Origin: a virus | IMG/VR virus record: IMGVR_UViG_3300025137_000023 | Span: 1-64,000 of that record | Reading direction: 5' to 3' (one strand) | DNA length: 64,000 nucleotides | Shown here: positions 58,267 to 64,000 of the stretch, piece after piece | Layout of the letters: every line of letters begins with the position of its first letter | Position numbering within the stretch: the first letter of the stretch is position 1 | Position numbers and translations under genes: made by a program | The notes under the pieces: generated by a model | What the model was told of the DNA's origin: nothing | Database searches by the model: none | Seen by the model: the letters and a program-made list of their open reading frames with translations, nothing else

Positions 58267-59317
58267 TTTCTTTACATTTTGTGGCTGGACTTCAGTTGCA
58301 AATAGTAGTTTACCAAACATTGAAAATAATTTACATTCAACTGTTTTAGTTGCTACTAAAAATGTAACACCGAGACTGGACGAAACTACACATAATATGG
58401 CTCCGGTTCCAGCACCGGATATTACGAATCCTGGAATGGGAACAGGTATTATTATGACTGATAAAGGTCATATTATTACTAACTACCATGTTGTTGAAAA
58501 GGGCAATACAATTTCTGTATGGATGTATGAAGATGAAACTATGACAGAATATGATGCAACTATCGTGGGCTTCGATAAACTGTCTGATATAGCAGTTATT
58601 AAAATTGATTTACCAAAAGATTACAATTTTAAAAAAGTAGAATGGGGAAGATCACCTGATTATGGTGATGATATCTATGTAATAGGGCATCCACAAGGAA
58701 TGATATGGAGTGTGAGTAAAGGAGTTGTTAGTCATCCTAAAAGATTTGTAACATCACCTTGGCAAACACTTATTCAATCTGATGCTTTAATAATGCCTGG
58801 TAATAGTGGCGGTCCACTCTTTGACCACCATGGTGATTTAGTAGGTATAAACACTCTTATGATTTTGAGTCGTGATCCAACTGCCAAGACCCAAGCATGG
58901 GCAATGAGTATTCATTTAGATGATGTGAGATGGGTTTACGACAGAATAATTGAGTACGGTAGAGTACGAAGACCTGCTTTAAACATCGAAGTTGATTTCG
59001 ACGTTGAGAATAAGTTGGTAAAAATAAAGGCTGGACCGGACACCGCATTAGGAAAGTTAGGAATGAAAGAATCTTATCTTTTAGAAATTGACGGAATAGA
59101 GGTCAAAGAATATGGCGACATCTTTAATTACTTAAGAAGTAAATTAGATGGGGATACTGCTATTATTAAGGTTAAAGAGTTAGAATCAGGAGAGGTTAAG
59201 TCGCTAACATTCAAATTAGCGGATTGGGAGGCTTTACAGTCTAATAAGGAAAAAGATAAAGTGTTGGAGAAAGAAGAGGAACTAGAAATACCACATGGTA
59301 TTCCTTCGCCTAAGTAG
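58226..59317 (+). CDS. secreted DegP/HtrA-like serine protease
   Basis: 363 residues. Signal peptide to about residue 26, then a chymotrypsin-fold domain with H88 (NYHVV), D121 (LSDIAVIK) and S194 (GNSGGPL), followed by a PDZ-like domain (about 245-335) and a charged tail. It would act in the host periplasm. GAGG precedes the ATG. Phage-encoded secreted HtrA is unusual. Confidence 0.9.
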   Translation: MTRVQQCLLIVCVSFFTFCGWTSVANSSLPNIENNLHSTVLVATKNVTPRLDETTHNMAPVPAPDITNPGMGTGIIMTDKGHIITNYHVVEKGNTISVWMYEDETMTEYDATIVGFDKLSDIAVIKIDLPKDYNFKKVEWGRSPDYGDDIYVIGHPQGMIWSVSKGVVSHPKRFVTSPWQTLIQSDALIMPGNSGGPLFDHHGDLVGINTLMILSRDPTAKTQAWAMSIHLDDVRWVYDRIIEYGRVRRPALNIEVDFDVENKLVKIKAGPDTALGKLGMKESYLLEIDGIEVKEYGDIFNYLRSKLDGDTAIIKVKELESGEVKSLTFKLADWEALQSNKEKDKVLEKEEELEIPHGIPSPK

Positions 59318-59320
59318 AAT

Positions 59321-59650
59321 TTAAAATCCTACAGATTCTCCACAACCACAAGAACTAGTGGCTTGGGGGTTTTCGATTACAATTTGAGAGCCTCCAAAGT
59401 CTTCTTTGAAGTCTATTACACAACCCATAAGATAAAATAAACTTACACCATCAATAATTAAATTTTTAACTTCATTTAATTTTATTAAGTGATCTTTAGG
59501 ATTGATTTCTTCTGTTTTGATTGTAGACCAGTCGTATTTGAATCCTGCACAACCTCCACCTTTAACTCCAAAGTGTACATTCGTGGCATCATTCTTATCA
59601 GCCATTGTAATTAAATAATCTTTAGCGGAATCTGTGATAGTCGGTAACAT
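59321..59650 (-). CDS. A-type Fe-S carrier (IscA/SufA/ErpA-like)
   Basis: 109 residues from ATG 59650 (GGAG 9 nt upstream). GGGCAGF (C34) and SCGCGES (C101, C103) give the three conserved cysteines. It carries Fe-S clusters to target proteins. It overlaps the SufT-like gene by 29 nt and is convergent with the protease gene. Confidence 0.92.
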   Translation of the reverse strand: MLPTITDSAKDYLITMADKNDATNVHFGVKGGGCAGFKYDWSTIKTEEINPKDHLIKLNEVKNLIIDGVSLFYLMGCVIDFKEDFGGSQIVIENPQATSSCGCGESVGF

Positions 59651-60050
59651 ATTCATCTTCTCCTGTGTCTCCGTCTAGGTTAAGTGTCATTTGTGCTAGT
59701 TCACTCATTTGTGATGGGCTAAACGTAGGTTCAAATGTCATCTCAACTTCTACTTCGTTAATACCAGGTACTTTTAATAATGCTTCTTTTGTCCATATTG
59801 GCATTTCGCCTGCTACTGGACAAAAAGGACTTGTAAGTGTCATAAGTGTAATACATTTACCATCTATAACATCACAATGATATATTAATCCTAGCTCAAA
59901 TATATTTATACTGATTTCGGGATCGTATACTTCGCGAAGTTCTTTTTTTATGTCTTCTTGTTTTACGTTTTTATCTTGAATTTCTAGATTAAAACTTCCG
60001 TCTTCAGACGCACTACGGTTAAAATCTTTTACTGCAATAGTACTGCTCAT
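59622..60050 (-). CDS. SufT-like (MIP18/DUF59) Fe-S maturation protein
   Basis: 142 residues. EVYDPEISINIFELGLIY is the DUF59 start, and TLTSPFCPVAGE carries the conserved C77. The end FEPTFSPSQMSELAQMTLNL fits. SufT helps Fe-S cluster insertion. A strong hairpin precedes the gene. Confidence 0.9.
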   Translation of the reverse strand: MSSTIAVKDFNRSASEDGSFNLEIQDKNVKQEDIKKELREVYDPEISINIFELGLIYHCDVIDGKCITLMTLTSPFCPVAGEMPIWTKEALLKVPGINEVEVEMTFEPTFSPSQMSELAQMTLNLDGDTGEDEYVTDYHRFR

Positions 60051-60076
60051 ATTTTATAGTTGGCCCTTATAAGGTG

Positions 60077-60110
60077 TTCCGCAGGCACTCATAAAGCGGT
60101 GCCTGAGGAA
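60077..60110 (-). other. strong leader hairpin upstream of the SufT-like gene
   Basis: TTCC-CAGGCAC and GTGCCTG-GGAA pair for 11 bp with one internal mismatch and a 10-nt loop, between the small membrane protein stop and ATG 60050. No U-tract. Possibly a processing site or regulatory stem. Confidence 0.6.
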
Positions 60111-60156
60111 TTATTGTTGAAATTAAACTTGCCTTGTATTAGGCGTTGGCGAGATG

Positions 60157-60318
60157 CTAACCTTTTTTATAGATTTGCCATGCTCCGTAACCTATGGCTA
60201 CATAAGCCGCCAATTTAGCAAAAGGTCCAGCAATTAGAACTATTACTCCAATAGCGACTAGAGCCGCTCCAGAGTGAGACGTTCTTTCTTTTACTCTCTC
60301 TTTTATCCAATTTGTCAT
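60157..60318 (-). CDS. small membrane protein
   Basis: 53 residues from ATG 60318 (AAGGAG upstream): basic amphipathic start (WIKERVKERTS), then a long Ala/Gly/Ile hydrophobic stretch and YGAWQIYKKG. Conserved in marine phages; unknown role. Confidence 0.6.
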   Translation of the reverse strand: MTNWIKERVKERTSHSGAALVAIGVIVLIAGPFAKLAAYVAIGYGAWQIYKKG

Positions 60319-60349
60319 TTATTTGTCTCCTTATTAAATGGTATCACTA

Positions 60350-60583
60350 TTACTTTCTAGTAAAAATGTGATACAACACCCAAATTGCTACTAAACCTAC
60401 TAAACCATTTGCTGAAAAACCAGCAATGATATTTTGTATATTTGCAATAACTCCGATGTTTGGCCAGAACGGTATGTTCTGTCCGTTAAAAAGTACTTCT
60501 AGTACGACTCCTACAGATATTAAACTAATACCTGCTTCTGTTAGAGCGCCTGCCCATCCTTTTACTTTGTTAAGTATGTCCAT
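60350..60583 (-). CDS. two-span membrane protein (holin-like size)
   Basis: 77 residues, two hydrophobic helices separated by NGQNIPFWPNIG. Of the kind often labelled holin in marine phages; not adjacent to the endolysin. Confidence 0.55.
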   Translation of the reverse strand: MDILNKVKGWAGALTEAGISLISVGVVLEVLFNGQNIPFWPNIGVIANIQNIIAGFSANGLVGLVAIWVLYHIFTRK

Positions 60584-60598
60584 ATTTGACTCCTTTTG

Positions 60599-60820
60599 TT
60601 ATTTGTGTCGATAACTGATTCGTCCTTTATGCATATCATAAGGACTCAGTTCTATGTCAACTCTGTCTCCCAACAATACTTTAATATTGTTTTTTCGCAT
60701 TTTCCCGTTAAGGTGTGCGACAATGGAAACGTTATGTCCGTCGACTTTTACTTTGAAGAGAGTGTTTGGCAATAGTTGTTCAACTACACCCTCCACTTTG
60801 ATTGTGCTATCTTTTGCCAT
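60599..60820 (-). CDS. infA: translation initiation factor IF-1
   Basis: 73 residues, the exact bacterial size. VEGVVEQLLPNTLFKVKVDG, GKMRKNNIKVLLGD and ELSPYDMHKGRISYR align along the whole length with E. coli IF-1 (OB fold, A-site binding). It binds the 30S A site and assists IF2/IF3. The ATG is 6 nt after a GATAAATA box, so its own mRNA may be nearly leaderless. Confidence 0.95.
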   Translation of the reverse strand: MAKDSTIKVEGVVEQLLPNTLFKVKVDGHNVSIVAHLNGKMRKNNIKVLLGDRVDIELSPYDMHKGRISYRHK

Positions 60821-60826
60821 GTGTAG

Positions 60827-60834
60827 TATTTATC
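60827..60834 (-). promoter_or_regulatory. T4-late-like promoter GATAAATA before infA
   Basis: GATAAATA, CTACAC, ATG 60820, one nucleotide longer than the five exact leaderless layouts. Confidence 0.55.
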
Positions 60835-60837
60835 GGT

Positions 60838-61275
60838 TTAACGCCTCATTCTTGCCAATTCCTTGGCATCTTCGTCGCTAAATACGGGCACTAGATTGCT
60901 TTTGTGCATAGTTGCTATGCCTAACAAACGTCTTTCACCACTATATTGCATAGGTTTTCTTGCCTTGCATGGTGCAAACGTTTTTTCTGAAATAACACTA
61001 GGATAATCTGCAATAGTTTCTCTTTTATAGTCTCCTGCAGACTCGTGCCATGGTGTATTCAAAACTGGTTGTGTTTTTGGTTTATAGTTACCTTGTGTGT
61101 AATCTGTGTATTCTTTTAAATTCATTACTAAATTAGGACACCCAAGTTTTTTCATATACTTGTTGTGTTCTCGCATTTGTACTTCAAGTTTTGAAATCTT
61201 ACTTTCGGTAAGTTTTTTCTTTTTTCTTTTTTTAGTATTTAGAGTTGTAAGTCCTCTATCTAAATGCATTGTCAT
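60838..61275 (-). CDS. conserved marine phage basic protein
   Basis: 145 residues. MHLDRGLTTLNTKKRKKKKL and RRLLGIATMHKSNLVPVFSDE are stretches typical of marine T4-like phages. AGGA precedes the ATG and the start overlaps the radical SAM stop (ATGA). Function unknown. Confidence 0.65.
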   Translation of the reverse strand: MTMHLDRGLTTLNTKKRKKKKLTESKISKLEVQMREHNKYMKKLGCPNLVMNLKEYTDYTQGNYKPKTQPVLNTPWHESAGDYKRETIADYPSVISEKTFAPCKARKPMQYSGERRLLGIATMHKSNLVPVFSDEDAKELARMRR

Positions 61276-62288
61276 TTGGCGTTCCTGTTTGTTGCTTTAA
61301 GTTTATCGATACAAAATTTGTTACATATTACAGATTGTCTATTGTCTATAATATCTGATAGTCTCTTATTATACCATGAATTTGATAAAATGTCAAGTAA
61401 CTTGTGGTTGTATATGTTATTTTCTTGTGGATTAAATCCTGGCAAATCCATAGGTTCTGCACCGGCTTCAGGAGCCCTAGCGGCTGTCCAACAACAGGGC
61501 CATATAGTTCCCCAAGGATCTACTTGTATTCTCATATCGTCATACCATGCACAAGGAGTATCAAAATTTGCTTTCTCTGGTACAGGGTAATTTTTATATG
61601 TATTTTTCTTAAATTCTACTAACTTTGATTTAAAGTTTCTAACTTTTTTATGTGTAACTTGATAACTTTTATCTTGTACTGTTAGTGTTTTGTTTCTATC
61701 AAAACTGGGTCTAATATAATGTGTATAAGCACCTAATTCTTTTGCTAGTTCGGTAATTTTATCTAGTTGTTCTAAGTTATGATCAAATGCAGTTGTAATA
61801 ACTTCAGCAACTCCGCCGGCATTAGTAAATGCTTTAATATTTTCGCATATCTTTTTAAAACTTGTATTACGTCTATATAAATGATGTGTATCCTCTAAAC
61901 CATCAATAGCAAATTCAATCTTATGTGAATGTGCTTGTTGTAATACACTAGAAAGTTCTATCCACCAATTTTTATCTCGCATACTACCATTTGTAGCAAT
62001 ACCAATAGATGTTTTAGGATGATTGTTTACAATACTTTTACAGATGGAAATAAAGTCAGGGTGCATACAAGCATCTCCCCAAACTCCGTTGAAATGAACT
62101 TTTTTAAATAAAAATCCTTTAGTATCCTCGGACATAACTCTGTCCCATATTTTAGGATCTAAATGATTTAGTTTTAAACTTGGGATCGTGTCCCCGCCGT
62201 CTATGTTTCTTACACAACTAACACACTTGGCGTTACAATAACTAGTAGGATCTACTTGTATAAATTGAACACGTTCTGACCATTGCAT
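61272..62288 (-). CDS. radical SAM/SPASM-domain enzyme
   Basis: 338 residues. C18-x3-C22-x2-C25 (YCNAKCVSC) binds the SAM-coordinating 4Fe-4S cluster. GVWGDACMHPDF takes the place of the GGE SAM-binding motif. The C-terminal CAWYDDMRIQVDPWGTIWPCC and CNKFC form a SPASM-type auxiliary cluster site. Such enzymes modify peptides or sugars. It is upstream of the SufT-like and A-type carrier genes. Confidence 0.9.
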   Translation of the reverse strand: MQWSERVQFIQVDPTSYCNAKCVSCVRNIDGGDTIPSLKLNHLDPKIWDRVMSEDTKGFLFKKVHFNGVWGDACMHPDFISICKSIVNNHPKTSIGIATNGSMRDKNWWIELSSVLQQAHSHKIEFAIDGLEDTHHLYRRNTSFKKICENIKAFTNAGGVAEVITTAFDHNLEQLDKITELAKELGAYTHYIRPSFDRNKTLTVQDKSYQVTHKKVRNFKSKLVEFKKNTYKNYPVPEKANFDTPCAWYDDMRIQVDPWGTIWPCCWTAARAPEAGAEPMDLPGFNPQENNIYNHKLLDILSNSWYNKRLSDIIDNRQSVICNKFCIDKLKATNRNAK

Positions 62289-62575
62289 TACTCAACTTCG
62301 GCCCACTCTTTTTCTTCCTGTTCTTTGTTAGAGTCTTTACCTAATTCTTTTATTTTCTTCACATCACCTGATCCTAGAGCTCTAAAGAATTGCCCTATTG
62401 CAGTAGTTGTGGGATCGTATTTGTTAGGTATCGAACAACCAACTAGTGCTACAAGTATTAATACTACTACAACACCTTTAAAGAAAGAAACCCACATAAA
62501 ACCATAATTTGTCATTCCGAATGCGTCTTGCATTCTTGCTATGTGTTTTTTATGCCATTCGATAAATTTCTTCAT
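62288..62575 (-). CDS. membrane protein with internal lipobox-like site
   Basis: 95 residues: polar N-terminal 25, hydrophobic helix ending ALVGC (C47), then a charged tail. The Cys could be lipidated if the long N-region is tolerated; otherwise a simple membrane anchor. Unknown role. Confidence 0.5.
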   Translation of the reverse strand: MKKFIEWHKKHIARMQDAFGMTNYGFMWVSFFKGVVVVLILVALVGCSIPNKYDPTTTAIGQFFRALGSGDVKKIKELGKDSNKEQEEKEWAEVE

Positions 62576-62577
62576 AA

Positions 62578-62766
62578 TTACTCAATCGGTTTTTTAATCG
62601 TTTCTGCACCTGATCGAATCTTTGCCGCAAACTCAGGATCATTCTCTAGATCCTTTCTCATACGTTTAGCCATTTTATAAGCCTTTCGAGCATTTTCTCT
62701 TCTTACTGCTCTACTTTCGTTATTTTCGGCTTTCGACTGCATAAAGTCGCCTACTTTATTGAACAT
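62578..62766 (-). CDS. hypothetical basic helical protein
   Basis: 62 residues, helical and Arg/Lys/Glu-rich (SRAVRRENARKAYKMAKRMRK). Adjacent to its neighbours with 1-2 nt gaps. Unknown. Confidence 0.5.
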   Translation of the reverse strand: MFNKVGDFMQSKAENNESRAVRRENARKAYKMAKRMRKDLENDPEFAAKIRSGAETIKKPIE

Positions 62767-62767
62767 A

Positions 62768-63004
62768 TTATCTAACCTTTACTTTGACTTCTTCTTCTTC
62801 AGATTTTACAGGTTCTTGTTGATGTGACTGAATTACTAAATCTAACAATTCTGACGTATCATGCTTTTGAGTGTCTAACTGTTCTATTGCGTCACCAACA
62901 TCTTTAGCAACACCAGTTCTAATCATTCTTGCCACAACAAGGATCAGCTCGTTTTTACTGTATCCAGTAGTATTTATAGTATCTTGTGTGAAAACTCTTC
63001 CCAT
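62768..63004 (-). CDS. hypothetical protein
   Basis: 78 residues, helical with an acidic tail (KSEEEEVKVKVR). First gene after the strong promoter at 63040-63067. An exact TATAAATA (62971-62978) lies inside it. Confidence 0.5.
   Translation of the reverse strand: MGRVFTQDTINTTGYSKNELILVVARMIRTGVAKDVGDAIEQLDTQKHDTSELLDLVIQSHQQEPVKSEEEEVKVKVR
62971..62978 (-). promoter_or_regulatory. perfect TATAAATA inside a coding region
   Basis: Exact T4 late box on the minus strand within the first codons of the 78-residue gene; would allow late transcription of the downstream genes. Confidence 0.4.
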
Positions 63005-63039
63005 ATTATGCCTTTCAAGTTAAATTGTTATTATAGTTC

Positions 63040-63067
63040 ATTATAGCACTTTTAAACTTAATGTCAA
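63040..63067 (-). promoter_or_regulatory. consensus sigma70 promoter
   Basis: Perfect TTGACA (63062-63067), 16-nt spacer, perfect TATAAT (63040-63045). Strongest promoter in the window by sequence; heads the operon toward the radical SAM gene. Confidence 0.85.
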
Positions 63068-63077
63068 GCACTTATTT

Positions 63078-63151
63078 TGGCTGGGATACAAGGATTCGAA
63101 CCTCGATTGACTGGATCAAAACCAGTTGTCCTACCATTAGACGATATCCCA
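63078..63151 (-). tRNA. tRNA-Gln (UUG)
   Basis: 74 nt including encoded CCA. Acceptor TGGGATA/TATCCCA, D-arm GTCT/GGAC, anticodon arm ACTGG-TTTTGAT-CCAGT with anticodon TTG, T-arm CGAGG-TTCGAAT-CCTTG, discriminator G. Decodes CAA, favoured in AT-rich DNA. Confidence 0.95.
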
Positions 63152-63172
63152 ACGTTTTTGTTAATTTCTGGG

Positions 63173-63258
63173 TGGTGCGAATGGAGGGACTCGAACCCAC
63201 ACACCTTAAAGATAACGGATTTTAAGTCCGTTGCGTCTACCTATTCCGCCACACTCGC
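63173..63258 (-). tRNA. tRNA-Leu (UAA)
   Basis: 86 nt including encoded CCA, discriminator A. Acceptor GCGAGTG/CATTCGC with one G-U, anticodon arm ACGGA-CTTAAAA-TCCGT (anticodon TAA), long class II variable arm. Decodes UUA. Confidence 0.95.
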
Positions 63259-63260
63259 TT

Positions 63261-63461
63261 CTACTCACCCAAATTAGGTTTTTTTCTTAAATCGCTAACT
63301 CGTTCTTTCATCCAACCAATAGCAGTATGTATGTGTCCAGTATCATGTGGTTCTAAACACGACTTCGCATATGCTATTTCTTCTTTTAAAATACGAATTT
63401 TTGTTGTAGTATCTAATATATTAGTAGATAGGTCTAGTTCTAATTGTTTTGCTTTTTCCAT
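63261..63461 (-). CDS. small conserved phage protein between tRNA genes
   Basis: 66 residues, helical, with SCLEPHDTGHIHTAIGWMKERV, a recurrent marine phage segment with three histidines. It sits between tRNA-Trp and tRNA-Leu in the same transcript. Unknown function. Confidence 0.6.
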   Translation of the reverse strand: MEKAKQLELDLSTNILDTTTKIRILKEEIAYAKSCLEPHDTGHIHTAIGWMKERVSDLRKKPNLGE

Positions 63462-63473
63462 AATGTTCTCCGT

Positions 63474-63559
63474 TGGCAGAGGTGAAAGGATTCGAACCTA
63501 TTTGACTTTACGCCCTGGTTTTGGAGACCAGTGTGCCACTCCAACTGCACCGCACCCCC
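63474..63559 (-). tRNA. tRNA-Trp (CCA) with 8-nt insertion in the T-arm
   Basis: Acceptor GGGGGTG/CACCTCT, D-arm GTGC/GCAC, anticodon arm CTGGT-CTCCAAA-ACCAG (anticodon CCA), discriminator G and encoded CCA. The T-stem reads AAAG-TCAAATAG-G before TTCGAAT-CCTTT: removing TCAAATAG (63498-63505) restores a canonical 5-bp stem. As it stands the gene has a 13-nt variable region with a mismatched T-stem. Confidence 0.8.
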
Positions 63560-63581
63560 TCATTTGCAACGTTTATAATTT

Positions 63582-63610
63582 AATGTAGCAAAGAAAGTGC
63601 CGTTTGTCAA
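63582..63610 (-). promoter_or_regulatory. sigma70-like promoter for the tRNA cluster
   Basis: TTGACA (63605-63610), 17-nt spacer, TACATT (63582-63587), about 23 nt before tRNA-Trp. It overlaps the region after the last gene's stop. Confidence 0.65.
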
Positions 63611-63618
63611 CTGTTTTT

Positions 63619-64000
63619 TTACTCTAATGGTAAAATAAATTCACCCTTGTTGTGTTTATCCACTACATCGTTATATGTTTCTCCGTTTGTTCGAAAACGT
63701 AAAACAACTCTATAATCTTTCATTTCTTCAACACTGTGAATTGCTTTGCCTGTAACTAGTGTTGGATGTTCTGTACTGTAGTAAACTTTGTAAATTTCTT
63801 TTCCTGGGTTTCTGAAGTCGTCACCTTCTAAAAATGTTAATGGTTCTCCTCCATCTTTAGGAATGATAGGTATCATAATACTTAATTCAACTTCCTGGTC
63901 AATATGTGGTACAAATTCAAAGCCAGGTTCGTATGCTAATATCTGTACATCTGTTATTCCTAACGGAACTTTAAAATTAAACTGTTTAATAAACTTTTGT
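63619..64000 (-). CDS. 2OG-Fe(II) oxygenase-like protein, 5' end beyond the window
   Basis: The frame stays open through the right edge; the visible part is about 126 residues. FVPHIDQEVELSIMIPIIP provides an H-x-D pair, and TGKAIHSVEEMKDYRVVLRF the distal His and Arg. This is the double-stranded beta-helix layout, like phage Asp/Asn hydroxylase-type proteins. An internal ATG at 63876 would cut off the H-x-D and is not the start. Confidence 0.65.
   Translation of the reverse strand, partial: QKFIKQFNFKVPLGITDVQILAYEPGFEFVPHIDQEVELSIMIPIIPKDGGEPLTFLEGDDFRNPGKEIYKVYYSTEHPTLVTGKAIHSVEEMKDYRVVLRFRTNGETYNDVVDKHNKGEFILPLE

Noticed and set aside
61272-62288. Radical SAM gene as QueE of the deazaguanine pathway
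   Set aside because: QueE is about 220 residues with a different cysteine spacing and no SPASM domain; this protein is 338 residues with C-terminal cluster cysteines.
63619-63876. 85-residue complete gene starting at 63876
   Set aside because: The frame continues without a stop to the window edge and the upstream part contains the H-x-D motif, so this is a partial gene.
1-64000. CRISPR arrays, insertion sequences, integrase or attachment sites
   Set aside because: I saw no regularly spaced direct repeats, transposase motifs, recombinase genes or tRNA-fragment repeats; the window looks like a lytic phage.

Overview
The window looks like a 64 kb piece of a lytic, T4-type marine myovirus genome of the cyanophage/Pelagibacter-phage sort. 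Three things support this. It is AT-rich and densely packed, with almost every gene on the minus strand and many 1-4 nt overlaps. It carries T4-type replication genes: family B polymerase gp43, sliding clamp gp45 and clamp-loader ATPase gp44. It also has two promoter classes: sigma70-like (TTGACA, 16-18 nt, TATAAT) and T4-late-like (nATAAATA). The host is not encoded. A marine alphaproteobacterium such as SAR11 is my inference from base composition, the gene repertoire and an entericidin-like lipoprotein gene.

Layout. 0-9 kb: small membrane proteins, GNAT, FolE (GTP cyclohydrolase I), HIT protein, GT-B glycosyltransferase, a possible T-fold protein, two NAD(P)-type oxidoreductases, and a 487-residue tRNA-guanine-transglycosylase-fold protein resembling the DNA 7-deazaguanine inserter DpdA. 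9-13 kb: gp45 and gp43. 13-28 kb: peroxiredoxin, a DsbA-like protein, then a run of late proteins, several with T4 capsid-targeting-like N-termini, plus SGNH hydrolase, 2OG oxygenases, a HAD fusion, a NadM-like nucleotidyltransferase and a GT-A glycosyltransferase. 28-32 kb: ClpA-like unfoldase, peptide deformylase and DnaJ. 32-36 kb: lysis module with holin-like proteins, overlapping spanin pair and GH108 endolysin. 36-44 kb: PhoH, a PiT-family phosphate transporter, HAD, SprT-like protease, HNH and ParB-like proteins, and an entericidin-like lipoprotein. 44-52 kb: outer-membrane-barrel-like protein, gp44, a GroES-like protein, a DnaE-like fragment, RpiB, amidinotransferase, MazG and PRPP synthetase. 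52-58 kb: tail/fibre structural genes. 58-64 kb: secreted DegP-like protease, A-type Fe-S carrier, SufT, translation factor IF-1, radical SAM/SPASM enzyme, three tRNAs (Gln, Leu, Trp) and the 3' part of another 2OG-type oxygenase.

How the genes may fit together (inference). FolE, the DpdA-like protein and possibly the T-fold protein could be part of a guanine-modification pathway protecting phage DNA. RpiB and Prs would feed PRPP and nucleotide synthesis, with MazG and HAD enzymes trimming nucleotide pools. ClpA, DnaJ, PDF, the GroES-like protein and IF-1 would retune host translation and proteostasis. SufT and the A-type carrier could mature the nearby radical SAM enzyme. PhoH and PiT point to phosphate limitation.

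An unexpected structural signal is that five late-type promoters sit exactly five nucleotides before an ATG. This would place the transcription start on the A of the start codon and give leaderless mRNAs. The IF-1 gene (6 nt) and dnaJ (sigma70-type promoter) are arranged similarly.
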